64,000 nt of DNA from Fasciola hepatica (GCA_948099385.1 CANUEZ040000168.1:11008001-11072000); one strand, 5' to 3'. Positions 1 through 13,834 are shown, counted from the stretch's first letter. Numbers and translations: made by a program. Notes: generated from the letters alone by a model not told the origin.

Positions 1-2330
1 TGAGCGAAGGTTCAGACAGGTGAGCCGTCTTGCTTTGGCTAATTTATAGGATACTTGTTCGAGGAGGCAGAAAGAAGAGGAATAATGTAGGCCAGGACGT
101 CGTGCTGAGGAGGAAACGGGGATTGGGTGGACATAAAGCGGGATGTAACCTGGGTTCGTGGAGCATTTATGGGTAAGTAGTGAACTTTTGGAAGCCGAGA
201 TTTGCGTACGCCAGGTGTGGCAACAGTGGTCGAGGGAGGTTAAATCCTAATAAATGTTAGCTAATGTATCTGATAGGCTGCGTGGGCCAAATGTTTCTAC
301 TATCTTAGCGTCGTCAGAAAATAGGTACAGAGTGCCATGGGGCATTGCATCAAAGATGTCATTCACATACAACAGGAAAAGTAGGGGGGCTTAAGACTCT
401 CTCCCGAATCACTCCACCCGTAGTGGAAGTGGATGCTGACTGGTGTTCATTGACCTGGACTGCTTTAGAGCGGGAAGAAAGTACGAAGGTTACCGGGAAA
501 AAGAGGGTCAGTGATACCAAGGCAGCTAACTTCAGAAGGTAGGTGGGTTTGTGAGACCCTGTCAAGTAAGGTAGTCCTAACCAGAAAGAGGGTAGTAACT
601 GCCTTCTCCATGTCCATCGCAGTAGGATCTGTGGTGGGGAACTGAAAGTGACTGGTGGCGCAAGATCTGATTTCATTTAAGCCATGTTTTGAGAGTCTGA
701 GTAGACCGCTGCTAAGCAGATAGTCGAGAACTTGCTCTTCAACTGTCCGCTCCGTCACCTTACACATTACGGGAGTGTAGTAGATAGGGTGGTAGCTGTT
801 GGAATCAAACGGAGATCATTCCTTAAAACGGAGAGTGATGATGGAAATAGTCTACCGCTTCGTCACCAGGTTATTATCCACGGACAACGTACATAGGTTC
901 ATAAGGAGGAGGGAGATTTCAGTCCCACTAAAAAGGAACGGAATAGGGGAAAGTTCATCAGGGCCAGGTCGAGAAGGTGGCTTATTTAAGTCAGCTATCG
1001 TTGTGGATGGGTCTAAAGTCAAATGAGATGTTAAACAGGGTGGCATCAGTAAAAAAGGGTAGGGAATAGGCGGTGAGGCTAGAAGGTGGCGATAGAGAGG
1101 AAGCGAAATGGGCAGTTAGTGCTTCTGATAGAGTTTCAGTGGAGTTTGCAGTTTCGGAGAAGCAGATCATAGTTTGGGGTTAGTACGTGAATTACGGCCA
1201 GAAAGCGAGTTTAACAATATCGATAGACTTCCGGACTTTTGTGGGTGGTTGAGGGCCGCCTCATTTGCACGGATGAGCTGCAGTTCCTTTATGCTTTAAA
1301 CGTCTCTGACAGTGACTTCAGGCAAGGAAATGTGCAGAAGTCCATGGGCTTCTAACAACCGGTCTGCGAAGCTGTAATCTTGAGCTCCTTTTTCGAATTT
1401 CCGGGTGGCGGCTGAGGGAATCGGACAGTGTTAGGGGCAAGCTTCGTCGAACACTCAAAAAAGATAATGTATAGAAAATCAGCTATAAATTGGGGACGGC
1501 GGTCAGGAAGGGGTATTTCAGTTTGACCGAAGACTAACTGAGGAAAAGGGACCCCAGTTTGTAATTTGGGGCGGCAAACAGAGCTCCGGGGTTGGGTAGG
1601 AGGTTGATAGGGCACAGTAGTGCTTAAAATAACATTTGGTGGTCACTATCACGGAAACGATGTAGAAACGGAGTTTTGGCTGCAGTGAGGCCAAGGGTGA
1701 AAGCTAGGTTGAGGGCGTTGTTGCCTGTTGTAGGGGATTCGACAGTTTGGCACGGAAGACCCGGGCATACACATGAGATGAAGTTCAGAAAGTGAAAGGG
1801 GCCGGCGCCTGACGGCCATCAGATAAGTTGGAAACTGACATCTTCTGCAACGATTTTGTAACTGGAGGTGTGGTTGGTAGCAAAGATGAAGGCGTCGAAG
1901 ACGGCCGTGGTACTGAGTGTCAGTGCCTGGAGGACAATAGATGACATTTATTGGACAGTTGCTTTTATTTTAATCCAGAGAGAGCCGCGCACAGCCTAAG
2001 GACTGATCAGGAGTCGGACGGGGTACAGGGAATATGTGAATAGAGCATTAAAAGTATATCAGGCACCCACAGCCTCTTCGGGAAAGCCTCGGGTTGGAAA
2101 AGGTCTGACAGCACGGCATGCTAATGCAACTGGTGGGTGTGTGCCTGGAGGGCCAAGTTTTATTCATCATAATAATATCTGGGCTAGACTGCGTTACCAT
2201 GAGCTCTGGTGATTTGATTTTATGTGCAACAGAGGGTGCAATAAAGAGCGGAAGTTGGAGGGCAGTAGTCGCGAGGTGGCCACAGTTTCGACGGCCGCCT
2301 TTTGAGGAGGTTGGCAAATGGCGGGGAAAA
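1..2330 (-). mobile_element. CR1-like non-LTR retrotransposon relic (CR1-A), truncated by window edge
   Basis: Broken translations on the minus strand run in the order of a CR1 ORF2. An endonuclease start lies near 2100-2300 (SSPDIIMMNKTW, then RRGCGCLIYF) and an endonuclease end near 1640-1740 (GNNALNLAFTLGL). The reverse transcriptase then starts near 850-1010 (PPSRPGPDELSP). It continues through 460-770 (EEQVLDYLLSSGLL, KHGLNEIRSCATSHF) and 360-470 (SSRSKAVQVNEHQS). The palm motif C lies at 303-350 as LYLFSDDAKI, where FADD is usual. The thumb region runs off the window start. The reading frame changes several times and in-frame stops are present, for example a TAG where the family has Trp in the P-x-x-W-K motif near 870. 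The protein would nick target DNA and copy its own RNA; this copy cannot. The family call is firm; the clade name rests on motif recall. Confidence 0.85.
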
Positions 2331-3540
2331 CAAGGTATACAAGAACTCTTGCAATTAGGCAGCTACCTACTCCTTACCACCGAGTTTAAATTGCACTCGC
2401 TTCCACATTTGCCAAATTAACTTGCCGGTTCTTACTTTCGAAAATATTTACTTTCCTTAGCGCATAATTATCGCATATTTGAAAGACCACTTCCATTCTC
2501 GGCTCATCGTTCATTGACATTTTTCCCGGAGGTTCGAGCCAAACTGCTCACAGACCCAATTCGCAAACTTAACCATTCCCCGAGAAGAAACTCGCCCTCT
2601 TTTAGCACTCTTACTGATATCTTTGAAAAAGATCACATTTGTTACTGTCGTACTTTTCTGTTTCACATTCTCTTAACAGTACTTTTCATTGCAAAATATT
2701 TATCTTAAGAGAATCTAAACAGTCGACGATTTTAAGACAGTTTGTTCTCTCTATCAGGCCCACTGTTTGCCCACTTGGGGCTGTTGCATCGCAATACCAT
2801 TGCGTTGCCAAGCCTCGTGGCCTCCCCACACATGCACATCTGAGAGGCACCTGGGCCGTACAGCTTTGCTTTGTAGCCATCACCTGGTCCACCCTTATAA
2901 ATAACATCAATATATAGTACTTTACCTGTCAGTTACTACATCTTGTTTTCCGCAGGCTACGAGTCTCTGCTACTATCGTGGCTAAGAGCCACACATTTAT
3001 ATGTTGCTTAGCTCCCACTCCCACGCTGATGCATCATACTCCACTTTGTTGGGGCAAGCGATCTGCTCAACGTTTACCTGTATCCAACCGACCACTTCTT
3101 CCAATACCATCCAGGCAGTCTCTCTTTAGGGATGAATCCTCCACTAGGTATACAGCTGACTCAGTCGAAGTTCGCTAGCTGAATGTTATAAATGTAATTT
3201 TCAATGGATTTTTCCTGTTCTATGTCCACAATCTTACTCCTTTTCATCGTCTGACATCCAATCCTAACCTCTTTCGTACATCGCGAAGAGCTATGGCTGA
3301 TTGACATCTCCCTTGGAAATTTCTTGTTTTCCAGGTAAACCAAATTTCCGTCAAACCTGTTGATTCTCTAATCTTGCAGTCCTTTTGTAACGTTTGCTTG
3401 TGAGCCTATTATTTTGGCCGTTTGCCGGGGGCCACCACAAACAGCAACTTAAATACTTTCTCATACAATATAGAGTGCGCATACTTGTATCACCCTCTTA
3501 GAATTTAAGTTCCCCCTTCAATTTTACCGTTCGAACTTGC
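2331..3540. other. No recognisable gene
   Basis: About 1.2 kb with no domain I recognise on either strand. The plus strand is T/C-rich from about 2400. Open frames are under 95 codons and look random. It may be the decayed 5' part of the adjacent minus-strand CR1, but I see no sequence match that shows this. Confidence 0.5.
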
Positions 3541-5945
3541 CTTGCAGAGTGCTTAGCTGCTATCTTAAATAAGCTGTTGTGACTGTGATCATGGGTGAGG
3601 GCTATTTCACTAAGAAGGGTATGATGTCGCGGGTGGTACTGGTTGAAGCGGCAGGCATCTCACAGGCCTCCACAGAAAGGGAGTGGGAGGTTGGATGGTA
3701 GCGAAAGGGCTGCCGATGAAACGTGCTTTGGTGGAAGAGTCAGTTGACATAGTGTACAGTGAGATCACGGTAGGATACGGCCTTGTTGGGTTGTGAAGGG
3801 ACCGAGGAGGACGAGGTTGCGGAGGGGTAATACTGGGGGAAGTGGAATGGCCGTGGCCCACATGTTGTGGTTACGGTTGGCAACTACACTGGTGGCTCGT
3901 CCTAAGTGATTCGGGTCTGGCGAGGCTAACGGTGAACGGGGTACGCTAGAGGGAAATTTGTGCTTTGGCAATGAGTCTGTCGTCGCGATGACGGCAGCCT
4001 CTGAATTGATTGATGTGGCATATATCAATGGGGTACTGGGATCCTTGAGGAACCAAATAGACGCGCCGGTGGGCCTTCCCCAGGGTAAGCAACGCTATCC
4101 TGTGTGTAAGCCCGTGCTGGGAGACGTGGATGGGTGATAAGCCGAATGGCTGGGGCGCAAGTGATCGTAGGTCGGTTGTCGATTGAAGCTGAGAGCGTGA
4201 TAATACCAGTGCAGAGGAGGTCCTGGCCATAAGGAGCAACAGATGAAGGAGATGATGTTGTGACCGATGCACTCGGAGACAATGTTATAGCTGGATGGAT
4301 GGTGCTGAGTGACCTGTGGGAAACAGGTGATTTGCTGTTTTGTTTGGTAGATGGAAACGGACGTAAATGACTACTTGGAGAGAAGAAGGGCTGTATTACC
4401 CGGCTATGGTTGGACAATGGTGAAGGCTGGGGTGCAACATGGAGCCACTTACGGGAATGCCGCGGTGTTCCAGGCGGAAGAGACAAGTATGAGCCCACAT
4501 TTTGCGCTTGTGCGCTGGTTAGTGGGAGCAGTGGCGAGGTACTGATGTTGGTAAATTGTTCAGGGATACTGAATTGCACCGACTCGGAGGGTGGCGGCAA
4601 AGCTTGATTTCCGGCTATCGACCCAATGACCTCCCTCTGAAGCTGGGCTTTGTCAGGAATGATTTCTATATTTTAAGCAGAGTGGAGCCTGCGACGGGCC
4701 CCCCCCCCGTTTCTAACGGACTCCATGTCAGAGTCTTCCTCCGGGAATTGGCACGGTGGAGGGGAAAAGTTCGGCACTGACCCTTTCCTGAGCCTCCTGC
4801 AGTAGCACTCGTGGAGTAACACCGTAGGCAATAAGCAGCAACTACTTGATTGAGGAAAGTGGCAAACAGTCTAGAAAATTGAAACCACCGCGTGTTTGGG
4901 CTCTACAACCTTCAGTGGACTTCAGACGCAGTTGAGTTCAGGAAGCGGCCAGCCTATGGCAGACTTTCAGTGTTCGAATATTTCGAGGGGTCGGTGATGT
5001 TTGCAAGTTGCAACAATATAGCCAGAGCATCATCTGTGGAAAGCAACTGCTTCTCCACTGAGGATAAGCTTTGCTAAATCGCATTATATTCGTTGTGGGC
5101 TTCACTGTATATTTTGACCTGTGGTACTGAACAAGGTAACGAGGAAGCAGGAAGCTGGGGGAGTTTGGTGCTTCTAGGCTGACTTTCGTTAGGCATTTGG
5201 TGAATAAAACGATTGGCATTCGATTCAGGCACGATACTGCAAAGAGTTCTTACAGGAAGTGATCCGAAGGTCAGTTGCTAACCTCCGATTCTGTGATCCA
5301 CAAAAACCTGATTTATTTTGGGTCATGGGAGTCTCCTGAGAAGCTGCTTTATAAGTCAATAATCTATATACCTCAGTAGAAAGTGTGCCAATAGCAGCAC
5401 TCTTAACCACATGGTCTAGCGCATAAGCTGCAGAAAGGAGTTTGAGAGCAAAAGGAGCTTCTTCAAAGATGAAAGGGCTATCTAGGCAGAAGGGCTTGTG
5501 CAGGGTGGTAAAAATATAGACTACCTTTTTGAAATCATAGTGGAGAGGCCTGCTTTTGTGTGATAAATACGGGCTAGTTGGCTTATGGGTGCAACACCAT
5601 TGGAGAACTTTTGGAAGCGACTCATTTGGCGCGAAGTAATGGGATGGGGCCATCTTCAGCCCGGTGTAGATAGGGAAAGTTGCGTACCTTGGCTGGGTGA
5701 TAGGATTTATGGGTCTCACCCCCGGCTGGCAGTACAAATAGGGAGCCCAATTGAAACCCGTGGTTTCTGGGTCGACGTGACTGAGTATAGGTGGGTGAAT
5801 TGCCGGGATACAGGGCTCTACAACAGAATAAGAGGAAAATAGGGAAGTTTGTCCTAATGCCCCGGAGGACTACCAATTGAGAGAGCGACTCTTCTTCGAG
5901 GGTATGTCGCTGATGAAAAAAGTGGTTGGGCAATAAATTTTTCAC
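3541..5945. other. Purine-rich stretch without recognised gene, possible CR1 5' region
   Basis: The plus strand is strongly G/A-rich here, so minus-strand translations are rich in Pro, Ser and Thr. The longest is 191 codons at 4025-4600 on the minus strand, a low-complexity sequence without a recognised domain. The stretch lies upstream, in the minus sense, of the CR1 relic at 1-2330. A compositionally similar pyrimidine-rich zone lies upstream of the plus-strand CR1 at 27600. It could therefore be the ORF1 and 5' UTR region of such elements. This is inference from composition and position only. Confidence 0.35.
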
Positions 5946-7095
5946 CTATATCACGAGAGGTCCCAGATAGCTAGGCCTCGTACGGCCAGTGATACTATTA
6001 AAGGCCTAAATTCGCCTTAGGTGCGTCGGTCGACGGAATTTATGAATATGTTTGTCTGGGCAGATTGTTGAGTCAGTTAGGCGGCTCTGGGTCAGGAGCC
6101 TATGACCATACATGAATGCAGGCCTAAAGACTCCTTTTGCCGTGGGTCAAGTGGGTGACAATCTTCTGTAGCAAAACCACTCAAAATCCGATGGGTACTT
6201 AGGCCGGTCTTAGAGGGGTTTGCGCTTTGCCAACCCCGGGTTTCTGCGTAGATTTGGCGTGGTTTTTGAAGCTTCCCTGAGCGGCCTCTGAGTGGTTTGT
6301 AAGGCTTATTTGAGCAGTTCATACTTAACACGTGAAATATGCAGCATTTCTCATCATTTTTATCAGCTTCCATAGAAAGACTCTTCCTTCGCTCACTTTT
6401 ACCTCCTAAACAAAGAACTCTAAGCAATTATCCTCATTTCACCCGTTTACTCCGAGTAGAAAATAACGGCTTTAAAGCCATTATACCAGGGCATTCCAGT
6501 GTTCTCAGATCAATATAATGAAATGAAACGCTCATTATAAAATTTGCAGGACCCCGTTTCTATCCTCCCCATTATCGATCGACCGTTCATCTGTGGAAGA
6601 ATGGCTACTGAAAGACTCGGTCAAAAGCCAATCGAAAACCGCTGTTACAACCAAGAGGTGTATCAAGGGATTTTTAAGCTTTCAAATGGAGTAAGTTTGG
6701 CGATAGTTTCTCTCCTTACGATGACTTCTACGGCAATGTTCTCCTCACGGAACGGAGAACGAGACGGATATGTGTTCCGCCGTGATGGTTTTACTGAGCC
6801 ATGCACCAAAGAGCTAGAGGTTCCATATATCGGGGTCGAGATAATTTACTTACTTTTATGAGACCATCTCCTGCCCGCAGATGAGTCCGTCCCATGAATA
6901 TCTCGAATCATGGCTGACCATGCACGGCCGTTGAAAGCGAGTTCGGTGCAAGTCACGACCCAGTTTTTCTTAAATTGGCAGGCACCATAAACTGACTGTA
7001 AGCCTAGGCGCCCAACATCCTTCTAGAAAGTGCTGACCCAAGTTTTGTGCTGGCCACAACGGCGACAGCGCCATCCAGGACAGGGTTCAGGACAG
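5946..7095. other. No recognisable gene
   Basis: A 105-codon open frame on the plus strand (6544-6861) matches no family that I know and has no supporting context. I see nothing else in this stretch. Confidence 0.4.
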
Positions 7096-7099
7096 AGTG

Positions 7100-9830
7100 T
7101 TTGTTTAGTTAGTTCCGTCTCGGGACGCCGTAGGGTATGACCCAACACCGCAGTCGACGGCACTGGAGGAAGTCAGAGAGTTGGTCAATTTCGCAGCACC
7201 GTTTCCTAACCTCGTCGTTGGATAATCTGGCGCGCCAATTTGTCTTCGAAGTAAGTCGCAGGCACAAGTGATCAAACACCTCCAACTTTCTAGTATATTT
7301 GGCTCTCAATGGCCAGGTTTCGCAGCCGTAGCTGAGTACGGGGCGCATAGCGGCACAGTAGATACGCACCTTAGTCCGAAGTTTTATTTCACTGCGAGTC
7401 CACAACGCCCGTTGTAGCTGGAGAAATGCTTTCCTGACGTTGTCTGTCCGGAGTATTGCTTCATCCTTCACCTGACCGTTTGTAGACAGTGTGGAGCCTG
7501 AATACTTGAAAGGTGGGGAACATTCGATCAGCTGGTCATCGATGGACAGCTGTTGAGCCGTCAGCCTTGGGCAAGTTGATATACTTTTGGTTTTCGTAGT
7601 GTTTATTTCTAGCCCGATGGACTTTGAGAAGAAATCGATTCAGTCATGAACTGACCGAAGTGTGGCGGGAGAGTCTGGTAGCATAGCAGTGTCATCCGCG
7701 AACTCTAGGTCCGAGATGTACACCTCGTGACTCAGTTGGATACCGGGATAGTCAGTCAGTGTCTGTCTCATTGTCCAGTGGATGGCGTAGTTGAACAGCA
7801 CTGGTGAAAAAGGGAAGTCCTTTCGGATGACTCCTCATCATACAAACAGACCCGCACCCTAGTGGACGAATAGCATCCTCTCAGAAGCCTTGCAAGTCTA
7901 TCGGGAATCCCGTCAGATTCCACTATTGCCTGAAAACACTCCCAGGTAAGTGAATCAAAGACAACCCGGAAGTCGATAAGACAAGCCACTGCTGACTGCT
8001 GGAACTTGTAGCGGTGCTCAAGTGTTTGACGTAGTGTGAAAATTTGGTCTATGCAGCCTTTGCCACGGCGGAAACCCCCGTGGTTTGATTGGGTGCGGTG
8101 GTTTCCCGCAACTGAGAAGCGGTTGGGTTGCAGCACAAAACTCCTCGCAGCCACGTTGATCAGGCTGATCCTCCTGTAAATGTCGCACACGGATTTGTCC
8201 CCTTTCATTGGGATGGGCAACAGAACGGACGTGCCCCAATCAGTCGGAAGGACTTCTCGCCATATGGAGCTAAATAGTGTGTAGTCTGTTGATTAATGAC
8301 GACAGGCAGCACTTGTAGACTTCGCGTGGAATGCCGTCTTCTCCAGAAGCTTTTTTCCTTCGGCTGATTGATAACTGGCGATTTTAGTTGTGCTCGGTGG
8401 ATTGCAGTTGACGTCGTACGGCTCTGCAAGAACTGGGGGTTGTAGGGCCGTCGTGTGAACTGATGGTCGGTTGAGCAGTCGATGGAAATGCTCTACCCAC
8501 CGCTCTATTTTTTCTTTTCTGCAAAGGTATGACCGGGCTGGCTGTGCCGCGTAAGAACGACTCCTGCTTGCAGCGCCTACCCGAGGCGTTGCGAATCAGG
8601 CGAAATAGCTTGCCGAAGTCACCGATTCCTGCTGCAATCTCCATCTTTTCAGCTACTTCTGTCTAGTACCGCATACGATCAGCCCTAGTGGAGCACGAGG
8701 CCTCGCGTTGCAATCTGCGTCGTTCGCCACTTCCAGGTATCCGGACCTCGCGTGCTCTAGCTGAGAGATGAGTTGTGCCCTTAAAGACCCAACCTTTTAG
8801 ATCATTCGGTTTTCCCTAGTTTTTTTAAGGCCGCTTCTCTGACCATCGATTTGGTTACAACCCACCTTTTTTCCAAAGTTGAATCTAGCAAAAACGCGGT
8901 TACCCTATGTCATCAGGTGGCTATTGCGCTTGACAGCATTTGGTATTTCTCTGATACCCCCAGGAAGGCGACGTTTATGCGGGTTGGTAGAGGGGCCTTA
9001 AGCTTGCTGACAGAAGGAGTCCGAGGCGCCCACGAAGAAGACCTTGGTGGGTGTCTTTTGTGTCTCCCGTCAATGCTCCGCGGAAAGCTGGGCGGCCTTC
9101 TACAGACGAAGTTCAACGAGACCTCTCTTGGATATCGGTGATTTGGTGCTGAGTGCGACCGTCTTGGGATGCAATGTCAGTAAGTGCTTTTCAGGATGCT
9201 GGAAACGTGTGCTGCAAACAACCATTCTCTCAGAGCCGGCCAGACTGACCAAGTGGCCACCATTCCCACAGAATTGGACAAGAACAAATTTTCCTAGGAA
9301 GTGCAGGGCTGACGAGCCTGACGGACCTGTGAGAGCGCTCCAGTCTCCAGCGAGGGGAAGAATGTCACTCACGTGGACCAGAATGATTATCTCTTGGAAG
9401 GCATTGCAGAATTCTTCGTTTGTCACGCTGTCTACCTTGGTCGAAACACAGATGACAATCGTCTTCCAGCTCCGCAGGGAGCCTCCGAAAAGCTCCAAAG
9501 CAAGTTCTGCTGAAAAAAGCTCCCAAGCTATCACTGCGCTGTTGGCTTCTTTTTACCGGCAGATGCGACTCCATGGGGCTCGGAATATTTGTCGGGCCGC
9601 TATTATGAATCCAGAAAATTGCTTTTTCTGGACTTTTGTGCTAGGGGAGCCGGAGTTAGGAGTGCGGACTTCTAAGAGACGGGATACGTCGATGTTGTAA
9701 GTAAGTGTTGTCCTCATTGGGACGCATTGAAAGCCTATGTCTAAAAGAGCCCGTTCGTTCCAACAGGCTAAATGTTCCTGCTTCCCACATTCTATTATTC
9801 CAACTAGCTCGCTTGATGCCTCTACCACTC
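7100..9830 (-). mobile_element. RTE-like non-LTR retrotransposon relic (RTE-1)
   Basis: Minus-strand fragments follow the order of an RTE-type protein. At 9553-9828 and 9100-9534 lies an apurinic-like endonuclease. SDILPLAGDW stands for the usual GDFN motif, and the stretch aligns residue by residue with the endonuclease of RTE-2 at 62 kb. At 8384-8830 is the linker (RRRLQREAS, then KLFRLIRNASGRR). At 7768-8220 is the reverse transcriptase with GKGCIDQIFTLRQTLE and motif A decayed to LIDFRVVFDSL. At 7109-7471 is the C-terminal region with YGCETWPLRA. The frame shifts several times and the YADD motif is not readable in an open frame. It is an old, dead copy related to but clearly diverged from RTE-2. 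The 218-codon open frame on the opposite strand (9044-9700) is only its antisense. Confidence 0.85.
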
Positions 9831-10690
9831 CAGCTCCAGAGGCTTCGCTTGCGGGGAAGCCTTAGCTAGATCATGGTACAAGTTTAAAAAATCATTCATA
9901 GAGATTCACGGGAATATGGTGCGAGGTGTTGTTACCAGCACAGCTCGAGACTTTTTATAGCAATCGGTGGCCTGGTCCCGAGTAGAAAGCAAGTTGGCAA
10001 TACTTCATCCGGCTTTTTTGTCCCAGGAAGCACATCTAGCTTTTGAATAGCCAGGTGCAGACTGCAAGGCAGCCGGGATAAATTGATTTTTCGTTCGAGA
10101 AAAGGGAAAAGCAATCCAGGACACCGAAGTCCACAAAGTTGCTGAAGATCTTAGTTCATAGGTGCATTTTCGAGGTAACTGAGTCCAAGAAGAGACCAAA
10201 GGACAAAACTTTGAGTGCTGGAGTGTTTTAAGGGATCAGTAAAGTACGCAAGCTGTGGTGGAGTGATTAGTGCACCATCCACATTGCGTAGCTGCACTTC
10301 CAAGGAAGCCAGATTTTGATCAGGTCACTAAAGTTTTTCACTGACATCGCAGTATACATCAACTATTTCTACCGAGGAAGTGACCCAAGCTGTTTGGTGT
10401 CCAGGGAGTTGCGCACCTTTAGGTCAAAGGTCACTATCCACTCGCAGGTGAGAGGGACCTGCAAACGTTCTGACATGATATTACACTGAGGGTTATTTTT
10501 CTGGAATAAGGAGCCATTCTTATTGGAACGGAAGAATTCTATGAATTTCTTCGGTTGATGCAGAATAATGTCTGTGTAAAATAATCAAAGAAAGCATGAG
10601 ATGACTTAAAGTGCATTCTGAGGAGAATGATTGTGTGTCTTCCACTGTCGATGCACGCCGTGGGTCGCAGGTCGCTCAAAAACAGGGTGA
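9831..10690. other. No recognisable gene
   Basis: Between RTE-1 and CR1-B. No domain or repeat that I can name; short open frames only. The right end may contain decayed upstream RT sequence of CR1-B. Confidence 0.4.
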
Positions 10691-10699
10691 CAATAAGGC

Positions 10700-11653
10700 G
10701 CGGTTTACTATGCAAAATATTATTTTCTTATATATGTTAATGACATTTTCAACGTCATCACACACGGGGCTGCGTTCCTTTTTGCAGATGACATAAAAAT
10801 TATGTACTCCTTTGAACCTGACGCCTTAGCTTCTACCATTGCTAGCATAACGAGCGATTTACTATCGCTAGACTCATGGAGCAACCAATGGTTGATGAAA
10901 TTCTCCGCTGTCAAAAGTTGTATCCTTATGTATAAGTGTCAGGTTCCCGCGGGAATGTTTAAAATTAATGATCAGTTCATCCCCAACAGTCCGGAAGTAA
11001 GGGACTTGGGATTACAATATTCTTGTACATTTAATTTCTCGGAACATTCGGCCGTGCAGGTTGCTAAAGCTAGACGGCTAATTGGTCTGATTAATAGAAC
11101 CTTCAGTCTTACAGAGAGCAAGCTAAGCATTTTTAAAACTCATGTCAGACCACTTCTGGAATATTGCACTGTCGTCTTTTCTAACATGCGGCAGATTGAC
11201 AGATTTGCAATTGAGAATGTACAACGTAGATTTACCAAACAACTACTAGGATATTCCTCGCCTTTAAATTATATGGAAAGGTGTGAAATATTGCACCTAG
11301 AGCCCCTATGGCTGCGCCGTCTACGAATGAACCTGTCTTTCTTTTGCAATATTTTAAAACGTACATCTTGCAATTCAGCCCCCCAGGTCAAAACTCCCTC
11401 CAACTATTCTTTACGACATAGGGACTCTATGGTCTTGATTCCAGTATCCAGGACTGCGATGCGGTCAAACTTCTTTATTGTTAAATATTCTTCCCTCTGG
11501 AACAAACTCCCACCTCAACTTAGGTCAATGTCTTCGGCCTCTTTATTATTCAAAAAAGAAATAAATAAACATCTAACTGTCCAAAAACTGATCCGTATGC
11601 ATGATCCCTACATGTCTATTACCCGAGCCTACGAACTGGGCCTGGGATACTAA
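10700..11653 (+). pseudogene. CR1-like reverse transcriptase, C-terminal half (CR1-B)
   Basis: A continuous frame from about 10700 to the TAA at 11651-11653 gives the palm and thumb part of a CR1-type RT. It starts with YFLIYVNDIF and GAAFLFADDIK (motif C, FADD, catalytic aspartates present at about 10785-10790). Then come LDSWSNQWLMKF, PEVRDLGLQYSCTF, FKTHVRPLLEY and a C-terminus ending LGLGY. The open ATG frame at 10802 encodes 283 residues, but that ATG lies inside the domain and is not a real start. Upstream motifs are lost, so this is a 5'-truncated or decayed copy with an unusually well kept 3' half. The C-terminus closely matches the tails at 36711-37035 and 36390-36680, which defines one family in this window. 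Confidence 0.9.
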
Positions 11654-13805
11654 CCAAAAGCTTAACAACTTTGTTCAGTACCAACGGATGGTAAGGAGCA
11701 TTCTGTATTATAGTTAGCAAATAAAAGCAGTCCAACCTATACTCCATGACTGTCAACAGCACACTCCACGTGTTTGTCTAGCCACTTCCTATTTTCAACG
11801 CTTCTGACCACGACCCCCTACTGGCCACCGTTACTCTGGTGATTCTTTTTTCATGCTGTCAGATTTTACCATAGTCAGTTAGGTTCTTCTTTTTTTATCA
11901 GCTGCCGCCAGGTATAAGAGCATTTATAATGCTAGAAAATACATAGCAGCATATATAATATGGTCCTCAAGGTACCAGTCTCATCCACGCTTCAACTACT
12001 TACTCATTGAGACCCTATTTCAACACAAGATTCCAGGCCTCGTTCTGATGAACGAATCGCCACAATCGATGTGGTCTTCCATAAACCATTCGTCGAACTA
12101 CACATAAGTATTTGCCCCCAGTGTCGCCTATTCTCGCTTCCTTGCTTTTTTGGTAACTCTCACTAAGCCTCACAAGAATTAGTCGCTAGTACCGGTCTTC
12201 TCCGCTTTCCGTATGTTGTTTAATCCAAAAAACAAGACCTCAAAGTCGCGACCACCCATTTATGTTACTGGCATGATATTGGTGTTCTGTCTTTCTCCCC
12301 TAACCCACAGCTGGTAGAATTGCCAGACTGCAGCCCTCTCCGTTTTGTTTTCAGAACCTGCACCCTAAGGACGATTGTCGCCGTCCACTTCCCAGGAATA
12401 ACTTGGACCCTCTCTTGCTGGACAGGACAAACGAGATTTACACACAACTTCATTTTCACCCGTCTCACGATCGCTTTCCCCAAGATTCCCGCCATCGGAC
12501 TTCTTGAACCTGGACTACTCGATCTCACTGCATTCATACAACTCATTTTAATCCCATATGTCATTATGCCCGTTCCTTGTTAGAACCCGCTAATACTGTT
12601 CAAACACTGGCACCTTTATTGTCACTGTTCATTGCTTCATCGGTCACCAAAAAAAAACGTCCGGCGCTGACATATCTTTCAGTAGTCCTCCAGTGGGCAG
12701 CGAAGTAATTAGTAACTACCTGCACTCTTCATCGGTCCATCCGATCGCATCCGCAATGCTGTTGCATCGAGTGTTCGGGCTCTGTAGATCACTGCGTTTC
12801 CTCCACGATTGAACGTCTTCGATACACTTCCCATGCTGCATCGCCGCTCCGTTCCCATCATTTGTTACACCTGTCAAATTGGTCATTAGAAATGTGACAC
12901 TCACCGTCTACTTACTATACCATCACCGTTATCGAGACCTTTGATTTTCCAGATGTTGCATTCGTGTTATATTACCGAAACTGACCCCGTATGCAGCCTC
13001 TAAATCACACCACTATCTGCACCGGCCGATACATTTTATTTCTATATTCGTTGATCCACGGCCGCTTCCCGCGATATACCTGTGCAGTTTTATTGATCTG
13101 TTATTTTTGCATGGTACATACCACACAGCATTCATCTATTGACGTACACTTATCTGTGGATTACTTTACCTTTCCTCTCGCAGAACTGAACACCTGTATA
13201 ATGGATGTAACCACACGGTCAATATTGATTAGTCTTCCACTTCCGCTTTGACATTTCATACCAACCCTACATAAAGTTAACAACTTGCCGCACGCTCACC
13301 TGTTTTACTCCGGCCGTTCCCTGCCACCATCACTCTGGTAGTATCCCTCCCAAGAAATACGCAATTGTTTGCAACATATATGATTCCTCCAGTATACAGC
13401 CACCACTTTATATACTACCATCTTTGCAGACTGAAATATTTCCATGTTAATACTTCTTGACATGCCTGTAGTAAAGTGAATAATTCACCGAACGCTTCGA
13501 CGAGATTTCTATCCATATGCCCCTCATATTCTGTAGCGCACCAAAAACATTTCCTTTCAATATGTTCGAATTTCCACTAGTGGTAATTATTTCATATACC
13601 ACTTATGCATGTACTCCGGACCAACTGACATCATTCGACCTTGACCTTCAAATTTGCCGGGCATTACTACAGTTTTAGTTCACTGTAACACTCTCTCTGA
13701 TACTCTGCATGCACTTGTTGTACCCTTTTGTGAATTGTCATTCCGGCATCACTATAATCATCTGATCATGCATTCTAGCATGCTTCGGGCGCATCCGAAA
13801 TATAC
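11654..13805. other. Pyrimidine-rich non-coding stretch downstream of CR1-B
   Basis: About 2.1 kb, strongly C/T-rich on the plus strand, without a recognised gene. It directly follows the CR1-B stop codon. A similarly pyrimidine-rich zone follows the CR1-D stop at 39534. It may be a long 3' UTR or unrelated simple-composition DNA. Confidence 0.35.
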
Positions 13806-13834
13806 AATTATTATTATTATTATTATTATTATTA
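13806..13834. repeat. (ATT)n microsatellite
   Basis: About nine uninterrupted ATT units. A related imperfect ATT/GTT tract lies at 55344-55362 after a similar AAATATACGATTATT context. Such trinucleotide runs often mark 3' ends of RTE-type or SINE-like elements, here on the minus strand, but no element is recognised upstream. Confidence 0.85.

Noticed and set aside
4025..4600. 191-codon minus-strand open frame, Pro/Ser/Thr-rich
   Set aside because: Low-complexity product of purine-rich DNA, no domain, and overlapping frames look the same. Kept only as part of a compositional block.
9044..9700. 218-codon plus-strand open frame
   Set aside because: It is the antisense of the RTE-1 endonuclease, whose motifs align with RTE-2 on the minus strand.
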